Shown: piece after piece, positions 7,707 through 17,067 of the stretch
Layout: the number at the start of each line of letters is the position of its first letter
Numbering within the stretch: position 1 is the first letter of the stretch
NCBI RefSeq assembly: GCF_014641855.1
Contig: NZ_BMII01000026.1
Location: 1-64,000 of the forward strand
Length of the DNA stretch: 64,000 nt
From: Shewanella inventionis
GTDB taxonomy: Bacteria > Pseudomonadota > Gammaproteobacteria > Enterobacterales > Shewanellaceae
Direction: 5' to 3'
Translations under genes and position numbers: made by a program
The notes under the pieces: generated by a model
What the model was told of the DNA's origin: nothing
Seen by the model: the letters and a program-made list of their open reading frames with translations, nothing else
Database searches by the model: none

Positions 7707-10046
7707 TCAGTTAGTAGTGGCATAAATTAAATTCTCCATTGATTTAGGATTGATGTGGGCCTTGGCTTTTGAAAGTTTAGACTTTAAGTTACGGTCATTA
7801 CCGCGGTTAATTTCTGAAGTTATGAACTCAGAGACTTTACTCCAATATTTGGCATAACCATTGATGGCTATATTGTCTGGAGAAGATTTAACCGCACTTT
7901 CTAGTGACATAAGAGCAACTAAAATGCCTTTATCTACAGAGAAATACACTTGTGAATTATCATCTGATTTAGCTTTTTTCTCTCTTTTTTGATCACTATC
8001 GATGTGAGCATCTATAACTGATTTCGATATATTCTTGAGTGCATGGTTAGTTAAGAATTGGTGTAAATCTTCCATTTTTTTAAATTTTGTTGCTTCTAGA
8101 AGGTATTCACTATCTTTCATTGCCTCACAAATAATCGCTTTTTGAAAAAGACGAACCCAACGTGATTGAAAAAATGCTAAAATTGGTTCAGGTAAATACT
8201 CTCGCAATTGGTCCCGAGTTACATTTGTATGCCCAAGTGCTTTCGACATTTCTTGAATACTATTTGTCTCAAGCTAGACAAGTACTGCTGCAGAAGCCCT
8301 GATAGATGTTAAAGAAATGCGCCAAATAAAATGGTCTAAATCCTCTTCACGTTTATTGGTAAATTTTTTAATTTCGTCACGAAACCTGTTGTAGGCTGCA
8401 ACGTTTCGGTCTCTTTGACTTTTGTTATAGGTTATATTCACAGCTTTAATCTTGTTCTTCATTCCACCGCTATAATTTACAAAAAGATAACGACAAAGAT
8501 CATTGTTGTCAGATTTTAATGATTGTCGGACAGGTTCGGTGATTGCAATAACTTCTTTTACTAGTTGAGCTGTTTGCTCTGTCAGCTGAATTTGTTGTTC
8601 TGAGTGTTTCGGCGTTTTTCTATCTTTATAACCAGTAAGCCAATAAACACCATCAATTTCAACAAATCCCACAAGATCATTTTTTTTGTCATAAAGCTCT
8701 AAATCACGAAGGTACTGAGGCGTTATTTCAGGGTGTTCACTTGTTAGTAATACTTTATATGGATCTAGGTCATAACTATTTCGGGGAAGACCAAGCTGAT
8801 ACATTACATCAGTAGAGTTAATCCGTTGCTGAAATTTAAAATTAAAACCTTTGGTGTCTCCTCTTTCTTCAAATATTGCTGCAAGGTAGCAAATTAATTC
8901 ATCATCTATCGGTGCAACATGACCAAACTCCTTATTGATACTAGTAAACGCTCTCCCTTTTTGTGCTAGTTTTTTACAGCGTAAATGACGCTTATAAAGG
9001 TCATTGGCTTGTGATATAGCCCAAGATTTTATTGAGTTTAAATCAGTAGAAATATTTCCAAACAATAGTTCTAATGCTTCTTCGTCTGTTACTTGCATTG
9101 GCACATCAGTCAGAAGCTTTCGTTTTATTTCTATCCCATTTTTATCTTTTTTAATATTTGTTTCTCGTGCATTAATTCCTTCGTTTATAATATGTGGTAG
9201 CTTTCCTGATATAGGATTTTTCCAAACACCAGAGGCAATAAAGGTTTCAGTTACAAAATTCGAAAATAAATTCCACTCAGAGATCACATTGATTTTGTTT
9301 CGTTTTTTTTCAATTAACTCTTTAAGGAAATAATATTTACAATATTGTTTAAAAAGATCATCAATTTGTCGAGGATCTTGGAATGTTGATTCGCTATAAA
9401 TACTCTTATTATTAACTAAGAACTTAAAGAATTTGTTAAATTCGGTTACTCTTGGTAGAGCATGCTTTAACGTGTTTTCTACAATTCGCTTATGAATAGT
9501 ATTAGCAAATTCTGATGAGAACTCTCTATAAATACCTTGAGCCTCAAGGTATGTTACAGTTCCTTTTCTTCCTATAACGGGGAAGCCTGACCAATAATTT
9601 TCTCGCTTTAAGTTCGTTGGACTTTTCATGGCCACCCACTTTACGATAAACTTATCTTTATTTTCTCTAAGGAAGCCCCTGCGTTTCTTTCCTCCAAGTG
9701 CGAATCTTTCATCTCGTTCAATATATGGGTTCATTGTTCCTACTCCCAGATAAAAAGCATCTACAAAATTTAAGATGGTATCAGCATTAAACTCTATCAT
9801 TTCACCTGATAATAGAGAGCCGATAAAGCCATGTGTAAGTTTTGCAAAATCTGGTTGTTGTAAGCTGAGATACGAAACTTTATTATCTGTAACGTCACAA
9901 AATGCTTCAAATATCTTGATTAATATAATTGGTTGTACATATCTGTTTTTTACATTTACCGCGTTTAATAAGCAATTTACGGCTGCAGTTTGAATTGCTT
10001 TAAAAGGGTAATATTTTAATGATTTTGAGTATTTGATAATTGTCAT
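7707..10046 (-). pseudogene. Very large tyrosine recombinase (VPA1269-like) with an internal amber codon
   Basis: First gene of the operon, 780 codons from ATG 10046 (preceded by GGGAAAAC) to the stop at 7707. An in-frame TAG at 8274-8276 splits it into a 590-residue N-terminal part and a 180-residue C-terminal part that can restart at ATG 8249. The codons after the TAG continue the family sequence (LETNSIQEMSKALGHTN), so this is a single-base nonsense change, probably from a tyrosine codon, not a gene boundary. The TAG falls between the box-II Arg (LTSIRASAAV) and the GHTNVTRDQLREYLP segment holding the likely nucleophilic Tyr, so the catalytic domain is cut. The N-terminal 400 residues resemble nothing I recognise beyond large GMT-associated recombinases. 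Confidence 0.7.
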
Positions 10047-10304
10047 AGTTTTCCCACTGTCTTTTTTGGTGTTAAGTTTATGATATTATAGGTTTTATTA
10101 AGCGAATGACAATATTGGATGTTTAGCAAAGGCAGTAACTTTGTTAAATACTTTAAAAAGCAAACCGAATTGACCCCAAGCCAATTTTTGAAACACCATT
10201 TGTCTTAACGGGTTCGACTTTTACCATTTTTATGCCTATTTACACTCTATTAACAAATAGGTGCACCTTATAAACTGTCCTCATTGAAACCAGAGGACTT
10301 AATC
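10047..10304. promoter_or_regulatory. Intergenic region at the right edge of the recombinase operon
   Basis: Holds divergent starts: the recombinase operon leftward and the SnoaL-like gene rightward. An inverted repeat CCTATTT (10235-10241) / AAATAGG (10255-10261) lies about 45 nt before the SnoaL start and could be an operator. If the recombinases belong to an integrated island, one island end should lie here. I could not identify an attachment sequence. Confidence 0.35.
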
Positions 10305-11225
10305 ATGAATACCATTACTCACAACATTATTGCAGTTAACAGCACATCAGCAGCGCGTAAATCTATTATCAGTGCACTTATTACGAGTGCGTTATTGGGT
10401 GGAGCCTTAGTGTCTGGCAACAGCGCTGCGGCAACCGAAAAAACACAAGGTCAAGTCAGCTATAAGCAACAAGCGGTTGAGTTAGTCAGCAGCATTGAAA
10501 CTGGTGACCCCGCACCCATAGGCTATATCAACCCTAACAAATACATTCAACATAACTTAGCGGTTGCCGATGGATTAGCTGGTTTTGGTGCGGTAATGCA
10601 GCAGTTACCTAAAGGCAGCGCAAAAGCGCAGGTTAAACGTGCATTTCAAGACGGTAATTATGTGGTTACGCACACCGAATATAACTTTTTCGGCCCAAAA
10701 GTTGGCTTTGATATTTTCCGCTTTTAAGACGGTAAAATAGTTGAGCATTGGGATAACCTACAAACCATCGCTGCGGTAAACCCAAGTGGTCATACACAGT
10801 TTGATGGCGCAACAAAGATCACTGACTTAGACAAAACAGAGCAAAATAAAACCTTAGTGGCCGATTTTGTAAACACCATCTTGATCAAAGGTGATATGGC
10901 CAAAATAGGTCAATTTATTGGTAGTGAAGATACTGATTATATTCAGCATAACCCTAATATTGGCGACGGCTTAAATAACCTTGGCAACGCCTTAGGTGAG
11001 CTCGCTAAAATGGGCATGCTAATGGTTGTAAAAACCAATCATAAAGTGCTTGGCGAAGGTAACTTTGTGTTGTCGATTAGCGAAGGCACATTTATGCAAC
11101 AACATGTGGCGTTTTATGACTTGTTCCGTGTTGAAAATAATATGATTGTGGAACATTGGGACACCATTGAAACCATTCCAGCCAAAGCCGATTGGAAAAA
11201 CAGCAACGGTAAATTTGGTTTTTAA
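10305..11225 (+). pseudogene. Secreted SnoaL/NTF2-like protein with two domains, broken by an in-frame TAA
   Basis: From ATG 10305 (AGAGGA upstream, better than the TTG at 10284), the frame encodes a signal peptide (basic N-terminus, hydrophobic SALITSALLGGALVSG, alanine-rich cleavage region) and a SnoaL-like domain. TAA at 10725-10727 then interrupts the frame. Reading on in the same frame gives DGKIVEHWDNLQTIAA and a second copy of the same domain to 11225 (YIQHNPNIGDGL echoes YIQHNLAVADGL of the first). A GAA to TAA change at codon 141 would explain the break. The intact protein would be about 306 residues. SnoaL-like folds serve as isomerases or ligand-binding modules; the substrate is unknown. 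Confidence 0.75.
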
Positions 11226-11254
11226 TCGCCAATGAGTTGTGTACTGCATTTTAT

Positions 11255-11290
11255 AAAACACAGGCCGCTTTTAGCTGCCTGTGTTTTTTA
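11255..11290 (+). terminator. Rho-independent terminator after the SnoaL-like gene
   Basis: The stem AAAACACAGG (11255-11264) pairs with CCTGTGTTTT (11278-11287), followed by Ts. The flanking A and T tracts could let it also end transcripts from the convergent LysR gene. Confidence 0.8.
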
Positions 11291-11306
11291 CGTATATGCA
11301 CACTTT

Positions 11307-12188
11307 TTATGGCGTCAGCAATTGCCTTAACGAATGCCTAAATTGCTTAAACATTGGCTCAAGGCTGTAGCGATGATGCTGAATAACATCAACATTGGCA
11401 TGCCAGCCCATATCGATAAACTCGCTGGGCAATATTACCAGTTGACCATTGTTGACATATTCATTGGCAATATGATTGGGCAGTAAACACCAGCCATTGC
11501 CCTGTAATGTCAGTTCAAGTAACACATAATAGTTGTCTGCGTACCAAACCTCTGGGCTCAAGGCGAGCTGAAAGTCACTCGATTTGTTATTACGCGAGCG
11601 CATGAGCAGTTGCCTATGCAATTTAAGGTTGGCCAGATTATTAACTGGTTGTTGAGCTAGCGGGTGAGCGCTCGCAACATAAATATCAAACTTAATCGAA
11701 CCAATGGATTCATAATCAATGTAAGGAGGCAGTGACAAGTCACTAAAAATTATCCCTGTCACCGCTTTGTTAGAGTCAATCATGTCGACAATATCGATAC
11801 TCGATGCGGTAAAAAATTCCAGCGTGGTATTGGGGAAATCGATTTCGAGTTGATTAACCATACTGGAGAGTTTTTGAAAGGGTATACCTTCATCTAAGCC
11901 GATGGTGAGCTCTGAAATAAACGGTTTATCAAGATGTTGGGCGCATGAACGTAAGCGTTGATGTTGCGCTAACAACACTTGCGCGTGTGATAACAACGTA
12001 TGTCCTGCCTGGGTAAGTTGTGGATAACGGCCGCTGCGGTCAAATAACGCAGCATTACAATCTATTTCAAGGTTGATGACATGTTGGCTTACTACTGATT
12101 GCGCTTTATTGAGCGACCGCGCCGCAGATGAAAATGAACCCGTCTTGGCTGTTTCTACAAATGCTTCGAGTTGATCAATGCTATACAT
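11307..12188 (-). CDS. LysR-family transcriptional regulator, probably of the PACE pump
   Basis: A 293-residue LysR-type regulator. The N-terminal winged helix-turn-helix is clear (LEAFVETAKTGSFSSAARSL, then SVVSQHVINLE). A periplasmic-binding-like effector domain fills residues 90-290. The gene is divergent from the PACE-family pump at 12274 across 85 bp. This LysR/PACE pairing is common, and such regulators usually activate the pump in response to its substrate. The shared intergenic region is AT-rich and short enough to hold both promoters. Confidence 0.9.
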   Translation of the reverse strand: MYSIDQLEAFVETAKTGSFSSAARSLNKAQSVVSQHVINLEIDCNAALFDRSGRYPQLTQAGHTLLSHAQVLLAQHQRLRSCAQHLDKPFISELTIGLDEGIPFQKLSSMVNQLEIDFPNTTLEFFTASSIDIVDMIDSNKAVTGIIFSDLSLPPYIDYESIGSIKFDIYVASAHPLAQQPVNNLANLKLHRQLLMRSRNNKSSDFQLALSPEVWYADNYYVLLELTLQGNGWCLLPNHIANEYVNNGQLVILPSEFIDMGWHANVDVIQHHRYSLEPMFKQFRHSLRQLLTP

Positions 12189-12273
12189 ATCGCTTTTCCA
12201 GATACTATCTAACTATTATGTATCCTTATATTGGATGATAATGAGCTAAACGTCACCAATAAATGAGTTCATC

Positions 12274-12705
12274 ATGCAAAGAAAAGAACGGATATTTCAC
12301 GCAGTGTCTTTTGAAGTGTTGGCTGCGGCTATTATTGTCCCTGTGAGCGCAATATTAATGGAGAAAAGCACGACAGATATGTTGGTGGTCAGTATTGGTT
12401 TGTCACTTCTTGCTGTGATGTGGAACTACGTCTACAACATTTGGTTCGACAAGTTATTGGGTAGCGACCGAATTAATCGTACATTAGCAATGCGTATCGT
12501 TCATGCTACGGGTTTTGAAGGCGGCTTGTTAGTTGTAACTCTTCCAATGGTATCCTGGTATTTAAGTTTAAACCTCATCGATACCATGATGCTTGAAGGT
12601 GGCGTGTTATTGTTTTTCTTTGTTTACACTGCCGTATTCAATTGGGCCTACGATATTTATCAACCCTATCAGCGCTGGTTTGGCAAAACCATTGGCGTAA
12701 GATAA
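12274..12705 (+). CDS. PACE-family multidrug/biocide efflux transporter (AceI-like)
   Basis: A 143-residue inner-membrane protein with four predicted transmembrane helices in two bacterial transmembrane pair domains. The opening RKERIFHAVSFE, the mid WNYVYNIWFDK and the second-half HATGFEGGLL and FNWAYDIYQP motifs are diagnostic of the PACE family, including its conserved acidic residue in helix 1 (FE). The family exports amphipathic cations such as chlorhexidine, and its natural substrates probably include short-chain diamines. It is divergent from a LysR regulator. Confidence 0.92.
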   Translation: MQRKERIFHAVSFEVLAAAIIVPVSAILMEKSTTDMLVVSIGLSLLAVMWNYVYNIWFDKLLGSDRINRTLAMRIVHATGFEGGLLVVTLPMVSWYLSLNLIDTMMLEGGVLLFFFVYTAVFNWAYDIYQPYQRWFGKTIGVR

Positions 12706-12815
12706 ACCGATTATTGGTTAAGTCATTACTGCCAAAAAATTAGCCGTTTTATATTACTGTCATGGTTACTATGGCATCATCAATCGGTATTCATTGTTGC
12801 AGGGTGGCAAGCATA

Positions 12816-13253
12816 ATGCTTTATCGTTTTAATCAATTGTTAGTTGCTGTGTGTGCCATGTTGCTGCTTAGCTGTGTCCAAGCAGATACGTTAGCGCCAT
12901 TTACTAGTGACGGTTGTAGTGCATTTCCTAATGGTACCTTTGAGCAACGTGAACTGTGGCTTACGTGCTGCCAAAAACACGACTTTGATTACTGGAAAGG
13001 CGGCACTTTTGATGAGCGATTAGCCTCAGATAAAGCCTTGCGAGTCTGTGTTGCTAAAGTTGGCCAACCACAAATTGCCTTGTTGATGTTAGCCGGGGTG
13101 AGGGTTGGCGGGACACCGTATTTACCGACGCAATTTAGATGGGGCTATGGCTGGCCCTATCCCAGAGATTATAGTGCATTAACTGCCGATGAACTCAAAC
13201 AAGTCGAGTTATTATCGACACAAGTTTTCATGATAAATAATACTGACAAATAG
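12816..13253 (+). CDS. Exported phospholipase A2-like protein
   Basis: I choose ATG 12816 because it gives a proper signal sequence (LLVAVCAMLLLSCVQAD). The LLSC could be a lipobox, or cleavage may follow VQA. The mature part contains DGCSAFP and CCQKHDFDYW, which match the Ca-binding and catalytic CCxxHDxxY arrangement of phospholipase A2-like proteins. Several further cysteines (CVAK, and the pair in the active-site helix) suggest disulfides in the periplasm. About 145 residues, small for the family. Activity cannot be inferred with certainty; it could be a non-catalytic relative. Confidence 0.6.
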   Translation: MLYRFNQLLVAVCAMLLLSCVQADTLAPFTSDGCSAFPNGTFEQRELWLTCCQKHDFDYWKGGTFDERLASDKALRVCVAKVGQPQIALLMLAGVRVGGTPYLPTQFRWGYGWPYPRDYSALTADELKQVELLSTQVFMINNTDK

Positions 13254-13430
13254 ATTAAAAATATTAACTCTAATAGTTTTTATGATTTAAAAAGTGATCT
13301 ATTATTGAACTCATCAAGTCTCAACAAGTAGATAAAGACAATATTTAGCAATGGCGACAAAGATCACAATTTGATAAATGTGATGCGATATATTGTCTGG
13401 TAGATTAATTCATTAAAATAAGGAGTTAAC

Positions 13431-13901
13431 ATGACAGAGATCGATATTGGTATCAAAAAAGATGACCGTCTTAAAATCGCTGAAGGTCTAAAAAGTTTAT
13501 TGGCCGACTCGTATACCCTTTATTTGCAAACCCATAACTTTCACTGGAACGTTACCGGGCCTCAGTTTCGCGAATTACACCTGATGTTTGAAGAGCATTA
13601 CACTGAGCTTGCCACTGCAGTTGATGATATCGCAGAGCGTATTCGTACCCTTGATGTTGCCGCGCCTGGAACATATAAAGAATTTGCTCGTTTGAGTTCG
13701 ATTAAAGAGGTTGAAGGCGTACCGTCTTCAATCGATATGGTTGAGTTACTGATAAAAGGCCATGAGCAAGTGGTCAGAACCTCGCGAGAAGTGCTCAAGT
13801 TAGCCCAAGAGGCTGATGATGAGTCAACAGCATCATTAGTGTCTGACCGTATGGGAATACACGAAAAAACCGCCTGGATGTTACGCGCAACCCGCAAGTA
13901 A
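13431..13901 (+). CDS. dps: Dps-family DNA-protection / ferritin-like protein
   Basis: A 156-residue ferritin-like protein. The ferroxidase-centre signatures are visible: [17 protein letters not shown] (His) and then [19 protein letters not shown] (Asp/Glu). Dps dodecamers oxidise and store iron with hydrogen peroxide and protect DNA in stress. AAGGAG lies 9 nt before the ATG. It is monocistronic, ending at the terminator 13927-13953. No regulator site was recognised upstream, although OxyR control is usual. Confidence 0.93.
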   Translation: MTEIDIGIKKDDRLKIAEGLKSLLADSYTLYLQTHNFHWNVTGPQFRELHLMFEEHYTELATAVDDIAERIRTLDVAAPGTYKEFARLSSIKEVEGVPSSIDMVELLIKGHEQVVRTSREVLKLAQEADDESTASLVSDRMGIHEKTAWMLRATRK

Positions 13902-13926
13902 GCGCACTTAAACAACCTAATTTTAT

Positions 13927-13953
13927 AAACCGCTGGCTTTCAGCGGTTTTTAT
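13927..13953 (+). terminator. Rho-independent terminator after dps
   Basis: AAACCGCTG (13927-13935) pairs with CAGCGGTTT (13941-13949), followed by a T run. Confidence 0.85.
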
Positions 13954-13985
13954 TTGCCGCTAGAAAAAGCCAACCAAACCCGTTA

Positions 13986-14789
13986 ATGTATGATTTTTAT
14001 TTTTATGATGATGCAGCCGTGACCTATAACACACACCTAACTGAACTGGCACAACATTTATTTGCGCAACGAAATTACCCCAATCCAAACTCAGATTTTG
14101 CTGTTAGTTTACAAAGCATTGAGCAAGCGATACGTGTTCAACAAAAAATGGCTGAGTTAAATGGCCATGTTACTGGTTGGAAATGCCTCGTGCCGCAAGC
14201 AAACGATCAACTTATTGTGGCGCCAATTCTGCAAGCCGCTGAGCGGGGGCAATTGTGTGGCATTATCCCGGCGATAAAAGATGAACAGTCTTTAGCATTA
14301 ATAGAGCCAGAAATTGCCTTTATACTAGGCCAAGATATAGAGCCGTATCGCCACTATAGCCATGATGAGATTGATGCAGCAATCAGCGCGACTCATATGG
14401 CATTAGAGTTAATTCAAAACCGATTTAGCCGTGACAGCCAACCAAGCTATTTACAAAAATTGGCAGACGGATTAAGTAACCAGGGTGTGTATATTGGCCC
14501 GCAAATACCTAAATCGGTCGCTTATCAAGCAAGCCATGTTGATCTTGTGGTAACTGCAAATAACCAACAGCAGGTATTTAACGGTAAACATCCGTGTGAA
14601 TTACCGCAATTACCCATTTACTGGATGATTAACTATTTGGCTGAGCAGGGGATTACACTCTGTGCTGGGCAGGCGATTATTACTGGTTCTTATTGCGGGG
14701 TGGTAAAAGTGCCGATGACTGCAGAGGTTACGATTGAGTATAAAGACATTGGCCAATTTACCGTGAGTTTTGTAGATGCATTAGCTTAA
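13986..14789 (+). CDS. 2-keto-4-pentenoate hydratase-like protein (FAH superfamily)
   Basis: A 267-residue cytoplasmic protein of the fumarylacetoacetate hydrolase/MhpD superfamily. The N-terminal helical part (IEQAIRVQQKMAELNGHVTGWKC) is typical of MhpD-type hydratases. The acidic metal-ligand region is represented by IEPEIAFILG, and the late GTYCG-like motif appears as ITGSYCGVVKV. These enzymes add water to 2-hydroxypenta-2,4-dienoate or decarboxylate related acids in aromatic meta-cleavage. No other aromatic pathway genes are nearby, so its substrate is open. There is no strong ribosome-binding site at this ATG. Confidence 0.8.
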   Translation: MYDFYFYDDAAVTYNTHLTELAQHLFAQRNYPNPNSDFAVSLQSIEQAIRVQQKMAELNGHVTGWKCLVPQANDQLIVAPILQAAERGQLCGIIPAIKDEQSLALIEPEIAFILGQDIEPYRHYSHDEIDAAISATHMALELIQNRFSRDSQPSYLQKLADGLSNQGVYIGPQIPKSVAYQASHVDLVVTANNQQQVFNGKHPCELPQLPIYWMINYLAEQGITLCAGQAIITGSYCGVVKVPMTAEVTIEYKDIGQFTVSFVDALA

Positions 14790-14811
14790 TCATAACCGCT
14801 TCGGTCAAGAT

Positions 14812-14838
14812 AAAAAAAGCGCCCCAGGCGCTTTTTTT
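14812..14838. terminator. Bidirectional Rho-independent terminator
   Basis: A perfect 12-bp stem, AAAAAAAGCGCC (14812-14823) against GGCGCTTTTTTT (14827-14838), sits between two convergent genes. The A and T tracts on either side let it work in both directions. Confidence 0.9.
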
Positions 14839-15424
14839 ATTGTGTTTCTAATTGAGTAAAAAACTCTTCTAGTTGTTGGCTAACCGTGTCGGTATCGCCT
14901 GTGGCTTTTAAGTATGAACGTAAGCCAATAATGTGTACCTGAAGTTTTTTAGCTAACTGCTGTTTATCAAACGCTTTAGATAAATCACCTTGCTGTTGTG
15001 CTTGTGCAATAATGCTAGCAAAACGATTTTCAACTTGAGTGAGTAAATCTTTAGCAATATCAAGCGTTTCTTGATGTGACTCATCAAGCTCTGCAAGTGT
15101 GCGCATTACCATGCATAACTCACTGGGTACACCTGCACTGCATGGCACAATTAAACCGCGCAAATATTGCTTTAATCCTGACCAAGGGCTGTCGTGCTGA
15201 GCTAATTGCTCATTAAGCGCATTTGTTGATGTTTGAGCATAATGGAGCAATGTTTGATTAAATAAATCGGCTTTGCTACCAAAAGCGGCATATATACTGC
15301 CTGGTCGCATGTCCATGGTAGTTTGAATTTCTCGCGTAGAGGTGGCCAAAAACCCTTTTTGCCAAAATAGGTTTCTTGCTTTTTCAAGTACGTCTTCGCG
15401 ATCAAATTTAGAAATATTAGCCAT
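14837..15424 (-). CDS. TetR/AcrR-family transcriptional regulator
   Basis: A 195-residue TetR-type repressor. The N-terminal HTH is visible as VLEKARNLFWQKGF and TSTREIQTTMDMRPGSIYAAFGSK (residues 11-52). The C-terminal helical part resembles the AcrR/NemR-like subgroup with a conserved cysteine (PCSAG, residues 93-97). It converges on the FAH gene and is divergent from the secreted MRJP-like gene 432 bp away. Which gene it controls is not evident. Confidence 0.9.
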   Translation of the reverse strand: MANISKFDREDVLEKARNLFWQKGFLATSTREIQTTMDMRPGSIYAAFGSKADLFNQTLLHYAQTSTNALNEQLAQHDSPWSGLKQYLRGLIVPCSAGVPSELCMVMRTLAELDESHQETLDIAKDLLTQVENRFASIIAQAQQQGDLSKAFDKQQLAKKLQVHIIGLRSYLKATGDTDTVSQQLEEFFTQLETQ

Positions 15425-15855
15425 GAGCCCCTCTTTAGTTAGTTTACCATTTTACGATATTGCATTGAGGTAAGGCCAGTTTATTGCATTAATTTTTAAT
15501 CACGAATGGTTATATTCAATAATGTCCCGCCATGCACTCTGCTGTTTTTAGTATTTAGCACACCTTTGCATCACTTTTGATAACGTACTGCGATGAAGAA
15601 AATTTAAACCGATTACCTCAATGAAGCCGCATTTAAGCTTGTGCAGAGCGATGTCTGGCCTGCTAAACCAATCTAATAATGACATGTTCCATTGTTGATT
15701 AACCCATTATTATCAATTTTTATTTGATAATAATTCACTCATTAGCGCGTTTTTCTCTAAGTAATTAGTCGTTAATATACCTCCATCAGCACTAAGTTGT
15801 TCTGACAGTCGTAAACATTTTTTTACTTACATTCAGGTTTATCACGAGGTTTATT
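15425..15855. other. Gene-free stretch between tetR and the MRJP-like gene
   Basis: 431 bp, AT-rich, with no open frame I would defend. TTTACC near 15441 and GGTAAG near 15469 form a loose inverted pair just outside the TetR gene that might be its operator. Nothing stronger is seen. Confidence 0.4.
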
Positions 15856-16938
15856 ATGAAAAAGATGACAACATTATTTGCTGTGGCAACAGCCTTTATA
15901 TGTAGTACAACACAAGCCGCTGAGTTCGAGGTGGTAGCAAAGTTTGATGGAACACGTCCTGGTAATGTAACCGTAACTGAACAGGGACGTACATTTCTTT
16001 CAATGCAACCGCTTGATGGCCCTGAGTTTCGTGTTGTTGAATTATTAAAAGATGGCTCAACAGTGCCGTTTCCTACTGTGGATTGGGCCGATGGCCCAGC
16101 AAAAGGTGAGGTGGGTTTATCATCTGTGATTGGTATTGATAGCACTGCAGACGGTGTTGTGTGGATCCTTGATATGGGCAGTGCGGATGCTGCGGCGCAA
16201 ATTGTTGCCTGGGACACGGTTAACAACAAACTCTTTAAGCGTATCGAAATCAGTAAAAATGCCATGGTCGCGAACTCATTTTTACAAGATTTCGTTATCG
16301 ACACTCAACGCCAGCAAATTTATATTGCCGATACTAGTTTAGGTAATTTATACGGAGAGCCAGCCCCAGCCTTTGTTGTAGTTGATTTAGCAAGCGGCAA
16401 AGCACGCCGCGTTTTACAGTCAAATAAGGCATTAATATCACCAAAGCATGATGTCATTATTGACGATTCACTGTTAGCAGCAAAACGTGAAGATGGCAGT
16501 GTTGATGCGCTTTATCTTAATTTAAACCCAATCACAATCGATGCTCAACAGCAGTGGGTCTATTTTGGTACCGTGAATGGAAGTGCTGTTTATCGTATTG
16601 CCGCAGCGGCGTTAGCCAATGACAAATTAACCGATAAAGAACTTGCCAACAAGATTGAGTTTTATAGTGAAAAACGCCCGAGTGATGGCATGATCATTGA
16701 TAAAAACAACAACATTTATGTGGGCGATGTTGAACGTAATGCCATTGGTATTATTGGTCAAGATGGTTACAAGGTATTTGCACAAGATGACACATTATTG
16801 TCTTGGGCTGATGGTTTCTCTATTCAAGGTGGATATTTGTACGTGACTCAAAACTCACTGCATTTAAACCCAGCGCTTAACGCAGGTGAAGAAGGGGCCG
16901 CTAAACCATTTCACTTGTTACGCATCAAGCTAGATTAA
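15856..16938 (+). CDS. Secreted yellow/major royal jelly-like protein (dopachrome tautomerase-related)
   Basis: A 360-residue protein with a clear Sec signal peptide (MKKMTTLFAVATAFIC, cleavage near TQAA-EF). The mature region fits the beta-propeller MRJP/yellow family: RPGNVTVTEQGRTFLSM at the start, DMGS in the second blade, LQDFVIDTQRQQIYIADTS in the centre, and later SDGMIIDKNNNIYVGD. Bacterial members are exported, and their substrates are largely unknown. Single gene with its own terminator. Confidence 0.85.
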   Translation: MKKMTTLFAVATAFICSTTQAAEFEVVAKFDGTRPGNVTVTEQGRTFLSMQPLDGPEFRVVELLKDGSTVPFPTVDWADGPAKGEVGLSSVIGIDSTADGVVWILDMGSADAAAQIVAWDTVNNKLFKRIEISKNAMVANSFLQDFVIDTQRQQIYIADTSLGNLYGEPAPAFVVVDLASGKARRVLQSNKALISPKHDVIIDDSLLAAKREDGSVDALYLNLNPITIDAQQQWVYFGTVNGSAVYRIAAAALANDKLTDKELANKIEFYSEKRPSDGMIIDKNNNIYVGDVERNAIGIIGQDGYKVFAQDDTLLSWADGFSIQGGYLYVTQNSLHLNPALNAGEEGAAKPFHLLRIKLD

Positions 16939-16983
16939 GAGTGGTCATCCGAGCTTAATTGAGCTTGTTGTGTTTAACTACAA

Positions 16984-17022
16984 ACAACCCGTAATGTTAT
17001 GGCCATTACGGGTTGTTTTTTA
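16984..17022 (+). terminator. Rho-independent terminator after the MRJP-like gene
   Basis: A 13-bp stem, ACAACCCGTAATG against CATTACGGGTTGT (17004-17016), followed by TTTTT. It also lies downstream of the convergent symporter gene. Confidence 0.88.
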
Positions 17023-17067
17023 TTCACTCACGTTAAAAGAACGCGGTGATAACTCAGCCTTATTAGC

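Larger units (their letters stand above)
4348..7723 (-). pseudogene. gmtZ: Large tyrosine recombinase, GmtZ-like, interrupted by ISAs1
   Basis: Two pieces of one gene flank the IS at 6216-7455. The 5' piece (7723 to 7456) and the 3' piece (6206 to 4348) join in frame once the IS and one copy of the 9-bp duplication CTACTGCGG are removed, giving 708 residues. The 3' piece also reads alone from ATG 6174 (608 aa). Tyrosine-recombinase residues are visible: Arg in LVARRDGELLDLK (about 461 of the rebuilt protein), QHQLRRFFALL (about 581), and LGHTDPEHVWNYI (Tyr near 616). The gene starts inside the end of the upstream gene (17-nt overlap). The insertion cuts the N-terminal region, so a 608-residue product from ATG 6174 would keep the catalytic domain but lose about 100 residues. 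Confidence 0.75.

Noticed and set aside
8274..8276. UAG as pyrrolysine or other recoded codon
   Set aside because: No pyl genes are seen and no special structure follows; a simple nonsense mutation is the more economical reading.
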